Part shown: one piece after another, positions 60,066 to 64,000 of the stretch
Numbering within the stretch: position 1 is the stretch's first letter
Layout of the letters: each line of letters begins with the position of its first letter
DNA from: Paenibacillus swuensis
GTDB lineage: Bacteria; Bacillota; Bacilli; Paenibacillales; DY6
Reading direction: 5' to 3'
Assembly (NCBI RefSeq): GCF_001644605.1
Contig: NZ_CP011388.1
Span: 2,694,501-2,758,500 of the forward strand
DNA length: 64,000 nt
The notes under the pieces: generated by a model
What the model was told of the DNA's origin: nothing
Seen by the model: only the letters and a program-made list of their open reading frames with translations
The model's database searches: none
Translations under genes and position numbers: made by a program

Positions 60066-61271
60066 TTGAGATATTTCGACTATCTCACACCGGATCAGGA
60101 GCAAAGCTATTTCCACTTGCTGCCGGTGCAATTTGATAATCACGCCGATCAGGACGTGATTGCTCACGCGGTCGGTGCCGCGCTCTATATGCCTGCCACC
60201 CGGGAAACGATTGCGGAAGATCTGGTCTCCGCGAAGCATGACGGGTTGGTATCTATCGTGATTGATCTTGAAGATGCTGTAGGGGACAACCAGGTGCTTC
60301 AAGCGGAAGAAACGGTCAAGCAGACGCTCCTGAAGCTTGACAGGTATACGAATACGGGGCTTCTGCAGGCGGACAAGCTGCCCTTGCTGTTCATCCGCAT
60401 CCGATCCTTGGATCAGTTAAAACGGCTTCTGTCCTTCATGGGCACAGGCATTGAATATATTACGGGCTTTGTTTTGCCTAAATTCAATGCGGTTACGGGT
60501 GAACACTATCTGCGTTTGATCGAAGAATACAACCAGCGAAAAAGCCCGCTTAGTCCGGTTCTGTATGCCATGCCGATTCTTGAGAGCAGAGAGATTATTT
60601 ACCGCGAACATCGCTTTGATGCGCTGATGGCGATTGCGGAGCTCTTGAACAGATATAAGAACTATGTGCTGAATGTGCGCATCGGAGCGACGGATTTCTC
60701 CAGTCTGTTCGGACTCAGGCGCAGCCCGGATCATACGATTTATGATATTGGGGTCATTCGCGACTGCATGGCGGATATTGTGAACGTGTTCGGACGGGTG
60801 GACAATAACTTTGTGATTTCAGGTCCGGTCTGGGAATATTTCAAGAGCGACCGGATGTTTAAACCGCAGCTGCGGCAGACGCCTTTTGAAGAAACGATGG
60901 GAAAGAGCGGCCGGCTGCTTCGGATGTCCTACATTAACAAGTACGTCGACGGATTGATTCGCGAAGTGGCGATGGATAAAGAGAACGGCATTCTTGGCAA
61001 AACAATCATTCACCCCACCCACATTAACCCGGTGCAAGCGATGTATGTCGTCACGCATGAGGAGTATATGGACGCGCTGCATATTATCGAGAACAGTCAG
61101 GGCGAGCTGGGCGTAATGAAGAGCAAGTATTCGAACAAGATGAACGAGTTTAAACCTCATTTGACATGGGCTGACAAAATTATGATGAGATCACGAATTT
61201 ACGGGGTGCTGCATGAAAACCAGAACTTTACCTGCCTGCTCGCCGAAGAGCTCGAACCTGCGATCGTATAG
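60066..61271 (+). CDS. HpcH/HpaI-type C-C bond lyase of the Ter module (CitE-like)
   Basis: This encodes 401 residues from a TTG start with GAGGAG 7 bases upstream. 'LVSIVIDLEDAVGDNQ' and 'VLNVRIGATDFSSLFGLRR' match the CitE/HpcH TIM-barrel lyases, with acidic metal ligands. In the ter gene neighbourhoods described for bacteria, a CitE-like lyase of this type is grouped with phosphoribosyltransferases and a HAD phosphatase and is predicted to help make a nucleoside-like metabolite. The same neighbours follow here. The reaction itself is not established. Confidence 0.8.
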   Translation: MRYFDYLTPDQEQSYFHLLPVQFDNHADQDVIAHAVGAALYMPATRETIAEDLVSAKHDGLVSIVIDLEDAVGDNQVLQAEETVKQTLLKLDRYTNTGLLQADKLPLLFIRIRSLDQLKRLLSFMGTGIEYITGFVLPKFNAVTGEHYLRLIEEYNQRKSPLSPVLYAMPILESREIIYREHRFDALMAIAELLNRYKNYVLNVRIGATDFSSLFGLRRSPDHTIYDIGVIRDCMADIVNVFGRVDNNFVISGPVWEYFKSDRMFKPQLRQTPFEETMGKSGRLLRMSYINKYVDGLIREVAMDKENGILGKTIIHPTHINPVQAMYVVTHEEYMDALHIIENSQGELGVMKSKYSNKMNEFKPHLTWADKIMMRSRIYGVLHENQNFTCLLAEELEPAIV

Positions 61272-63738
61272 CATTATCGGCGATTTGGAAGTAACGATTG
61301 AAGTTACGGGAAACCCCTACGGGCTTCCGCTCGACGTCATGTTCAACATGGCCGCCCGCATGAACAAGAAGCGCGGCTTTCTGTTCGTAAGCAAGGTGCT
61401 TGGCAAGCATATCCCTGTCCCTCCGCAAGTTTCCCTGTTGTCTGGTGCGGCATTGGGTCTGTTGCTTCAGCAAGCGCTGAACCGACCGATTCCATTTCCG
61501 GTGGAAACTTTAACAAACGCCTTTGGTGATGCTGAGGCGTCGCGTTTCCTATACGATGAAGTGAAGAAGCAACGGATGTCCATGGACGAGCCGACACTGT
61601 TCATCGGGTTTGCGGAAACGGCGACCGCCTTGGCGCACAGCATGTTCGATGTGTTCAGCGATCAGGCGGTTTTCCTGCATACGACCCGCGAAGACATCGT
61701 ATCCGAGACGTCATGTATTAACTTTGAAGAAGAACATTCGCATGCGACGGCGCACCGGTGTTACGCTTCCGACCCGTCCTTGTTTCATAGAGCACAACGA
61801 ATTGTACTTGTGGACGACGAAATGACTACCGGACGAACGACGTTGAATATCATCAGCGATATCCACCGGAAATATGGACGCAAAGATTACATGGTGGCGA
61901 GTTTGCTGGATTGGCGCTCTGATGAGGATATGGCGAAGTTCGGAGCCATGGAAACGGAGCTTGGCATTCGAATCCAATGCTTATCGCTGCTTTCAGGGCG
62001 GATTCGGGTGGAGGGTTCTCCTATTGAGGAGACGCCTCAACCAGGGGGAACCATCAATCCGGGTGATGTGACCGCTCCGGTCGAACCGGAAATTCACGAG
62101 ATGAACCTTGCCTCCTTTGCAGTACAGCCTTGCGCGGAAGGCGCATTTCCTTATTTAAAGCACACGGGAAGGTTCGGGATGACCTCGGAGGATTCTCTGA
62201 AGCTGCAGGAAGAAGTTCGCCAGGCCGCTTCAGCTTTGAGATCGTTGCGCAAGGGCTCTCGGTTACTCTGCATGGGTACGGGCGAGTTTATGTACATCCC
62301 GATGCGGATTGCAGCGGAATTGGGCGGAGAAGTCTGGTATCAATCCACCACCAGAAGTCCGATTCACCCTTATGCGGCAGATCACTACGCGGTTCAGAGC
62401 GCTTACGCTTATCCGTCTCCGGAGCACGACGGGGTTATGAACTATATGTATAACATTGAAGCGGGTCAATACGACGAGCTGATGCTCTTTATGGAACGGG
62501 AAATGAGCGCCGAATCGATGGCGGGTTTGAGGAGAGTCTTGGCATCCCTGGGCATTTCGCGAATCTATATCATTAACTGCGGTGTTAAGCGGTTAGCCGC
62601 GCCGGAGCCAATCGGGAGTTATCCTTCAGACGATGTAACTTTTCTGCTGAAAGATTTAAGTTCCATCGATTTGGAACGGCCGACTGAGAACCGCGAACGT
62701 GCGATTCAGGCAGGTGTTCATTATTCCGAAATGCTGCCGATGGAATTTCAGCCTACCGCGGAGTATCTGCGAATTTTCCACGAGACGCTTCACGCGTCAG
62801 GAATGAAGGTCGCGAAGGATGCGGGAACGGTTGCGGAGCTGATTGCCGCGCGTCGGGGAGAGAAGATCGTACTGGTATCCCTGGCCCGCGCGGGTACGCC
62901 GATCGGGGTTCTGATCAAGAGATACCTGAAGCAAACCTACGGATGGGACATTCCCCATTACAGCATTTCGATTCTTCGGGGCAAAGGAATGGATGAGAAC
63001 GCACTGCTCTATATTCATCAGAATCATCCTGGAGCTCAAGTGCAATTCGTGGACGGCTGGACCGGGAAAGGCGCCATCACACGGGAATTAAAGAACGCTT
63101 GTGAGCGAATGAACCTTCGCTATGGTGTCGAGCTGAGTCCGGATTTGGCAGTTCTGGCGGATCCGGGGCACTGTTCTGCCACCTTCGGGACCAGGGAAGA
63201 TTATCTCATTCCCAGCGCCTGCCTGAATTCGACCGTGTCGGGCTTGGTCAGCAGAACGGTGTTGCGAGACGATTTGATCGGACCGTCTGATTTTCACGGG
63301 GCCAAATATTACAAGGAATGGCAGGATCACGATGTATCCAACCTCTTTGTGGATACGATTGCCGGTCATTTTCTCGGCGTGACGGAGGCCGCAAAGGCCG
63401 AAGCGGAGAAGCGGTTAAAGGCTGAAGCTGCGATGCCATGGAATGAAATGGTCGATGGTGATTCGGCTGTGACTTGGCAAGGGATGGAGGATATCATCCG
63501 AATTCAGCAGCAGTACGTCATGGATAACATCAACCGGATTAAACCCGGTGTGGGCGAGACAACTCGAGTCCTTTTGCGCCGGGTACCTTGGAAGATTCTT
63601 GTGGATCGACTGGACAACCCGGAGCTGAAATCCATTCTGCAGTTGGCTAAAGAGCGGCATGTGCCGGTCGAGGTTTACCCCGAAATGACCTATGCCTGTT
63701 GCGGACTGATTCAAGGGATGGGAGGCGGGGCGGAATGA
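61213..63738 (+). CDS. Fused Ter-module protein: phosphoribosyltransferase, TRSP, StiP-like phosphoribosyltransferase, Pelota-like domain
   Basis: This encodes 841 residues. The first part (about 20-260) is a phosphoribosyltransferase with the PRPP loop 'IVLVDDEMTTGRTTLNI' (about 197-213). Residues about 310-490 correspond to the TRSP domain that usually accompanies it. A second phosphoribosyltransferase-like (StiP/PRTase_1) domain covers about 515-720, with 'VLVSLARAGTPIGVLIKRYL' and 'QFVDGWTGKGAITREL'. The last 75 residues ('RIKPGVGETTRVLLRRVP', 'YACCGLIQ') resemble the Pelota-type RNA-binding domain. In many genomes the two halves are separate genes. It overlaps the lyase gene by 59 bases; the ATG at 61213 has a weak ribosome site, so translation is probably coupled. 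Confidence 0.78.
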   Translation: MKTRTLPACSPKSSNLRSYSIIGDLEVTIEVTGNPYGLPLDVMFNMAARMNKKRGFLFVSKVLGKHIPVPPQVSLLSGAALGLLLQQALNRPIPFPVETLTNAFGDAEASRFLYDEVKKQRMSMDEPTLFIGFAETATALAHSMFDVFSDQAVFLHTTREDIVSETSCINFEEEHSHATAHRCYASDPSLFHRAQRIVLVDDEMTTGRTTLNIISDIHRKYGRKDYMVASLLDWRSDEDMAKFGAMETELGIRIQCLSLLSGRIRVEGSPIEETPQPGGTINPGDVTAPVEPEIHEMNLASFAVQPCAEGAFPYLKHTGRFGMTSEDSLKLQEEVRQAASALRSLRKGSRLLCMGTGEFMYIPMRIAAELGGEVWYQSTTRSPIHPYAADHYAVQSAYAYPSPEHDGVMNYMYNIEAGQYDELMLFMEREMSAESMAGLRRVLASLGISRIYIINCGVKRLAAPEPIGSYPSDDVTFLLKDLSSIDLERPTENRERAIQAGVHYSEMLPMEFQPTAEYLRIFHETLHASGMKVAKDAGTVAELIAARRGEKIVLVSLARAGTPIGVLIKRYLKQTYGWDIPHYSISILRGKGMDENALLYIHQNHPGAQVQFVDGWTGKGAITRELKNACERMNLRYGVELSPDLAVLADPGHCSATFGTREDYLIPSACLNSTVSGLVSRTVLRDDLIGPSDFHGAKYYKEWQDHDVSNLFVDTIAGHFLGVTEAAKAEAEKRLKAEAAMPWNEMVDGDSAVTWQGMEDIIRIQQQYVMDNINRIKPGVGETTRVLLRRVPWKILVDRLDNPELKSILQLAKERHVPVEVYPEMTYACCGLIQGMGGGAE

Positions 63739-64000
63739 TTTTTGCCAGTGATTTGGATCAGACTCTGATTTATTCCGTTCGCTCCAAAGGAGACACGCCG
63801 CTGGAATCGATGGTTCCCGTTGAACTGTATGAGGGCAGGCACATTTCCTATATGACGCCGGGAGCAATTGAGAAGCTTCATCTGTTGAAGCAGTGGGCTC
63901 ATTTTGTCCCGGTTACGACGAGAACGCCTGAGCAATATCTGCGGATTTTCGGCATTCGGGAACGGTTCCAGCCCGCGTATGTGATTGTCAGCAACGGGGG
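63735..64000 (+). CDS. HAD-superfamily phosphatase of the Ter module (3' end outside window)
   Basis: The first 88 residues are present. 'IFASDLDQTLIYS' is the HAD motif I (DxDxT), and 'FVPVTTRTPEQYLRI' is motif II with Thr. The start overlaps the previous stop (ATGA). HAD phosphatases are constant members of the predicted Ter-linked biosynthetic module, presumably removing a phosphate from the product. Length and remaining motifs cannot be judged. Confidence 0.8.
   Translation, partial: MIFASDLDQTLIYSVRSKGDTPLESMVPVELYEGRHISYMTPGAIEKLHLLKQWAHFVPVTTRTPEQYLRIFGIRERFQPAYVIVSNG

Overview
The window looks like chromosomal DNA of a Gram-positive, low-to-mid GC Firmicute, most likely Paenibacillaceae (Paenibacillus or a close relative). 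Shine-Dalgarno sites are strong AGGAGG types. GTG and TTG starts are common. The gene families (YesM/YesN two-component pairs, LplB/YtcP/YtcQ-type sugar importers, SipW/TasA matrix genes, HflX, EfeUOB, TerD stress proteins) are typical of that group. No rRNA, tRNA, insertion sequence, prophage or CRISPR array was seen. Genus assignment is inference.

Layout. (1) 1-3 kb: the end of a ribose-type sugar ABC importer operon (binding protein, double ATPase, permease). (2) 3.2-5.9 kb: an AT-rich accessory patch with an FkbM methyltransferase, a deoxyribosyltransferase/TIR-like protein and an unusual toxin-antitoxin pair (Phd-like plus HicB-like antitoxin, HicA-like toxin without the usual His) behind a double TGTACA operator. 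(3) 6-16.7 kb: mostly single housekeeping or accessory genes: Fra-like iron chaperone, MFS transporter, DoxX/TetR pair with its operator, M48 protease, FrnE-type DsbA, NmrA-like reductase with HxlR regulator, secreted hydrolase, HflX with a possible attenuator, SRPBCC protein and AraC regulator. (4) 16.8-20.9 kb: a biofilm-matrix cluster: a LuxR-type regulator whose receiver lacks the phosphorylatable Asp, a TapA-like protein, the SipW signal peptidase and two TasA/camelysin proteins, all three substrates carrying a SipW-type signal. (5) 21-25 kb: EfeO-EfeB-EfeU iron uptake operon behind a near-perfect Fur box. (6) 25.1-29.1 kb: ssuADCB sulfonate uptake and desulfonation operon with a long structured leader. 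(7) 29.6-48.5 kb: a polysaccharide-use region: two glycosidases of central metabolism type, AraC regulator, PhyH dioxygenase, YesM/YesN pair, a 1843-residue secreted multidomain glycosidase and a complete LplB/YtcP/YtcQ importer. (8) 48.5-58 kb: M14-like peptidase, membrane chemoreceptor, YhgE/Pip protein with twin operators, an odd pair of opposed 45-bp repeat arrays, a cytochrome P450 and an M50 protease. (9) 58-64 kb: three TerD paralogues behind an ECF-sigma promoter, followed by the Ter-associated biosynthetic module (CitE-like lyase, a fused double phosphoribosyltransferase/TRSP/Pelota-like protein, HAD phosphatase running off the window).

The parts most worth attention are the Ter-linked biosynthetic module with its ECF promoter, the hybrid toxin-antitoxin locus, the matrix cluster with its pseudo-receiver regulator, and the opposed 45-bp repeat arrays between 54.7 and 55.2 kb.
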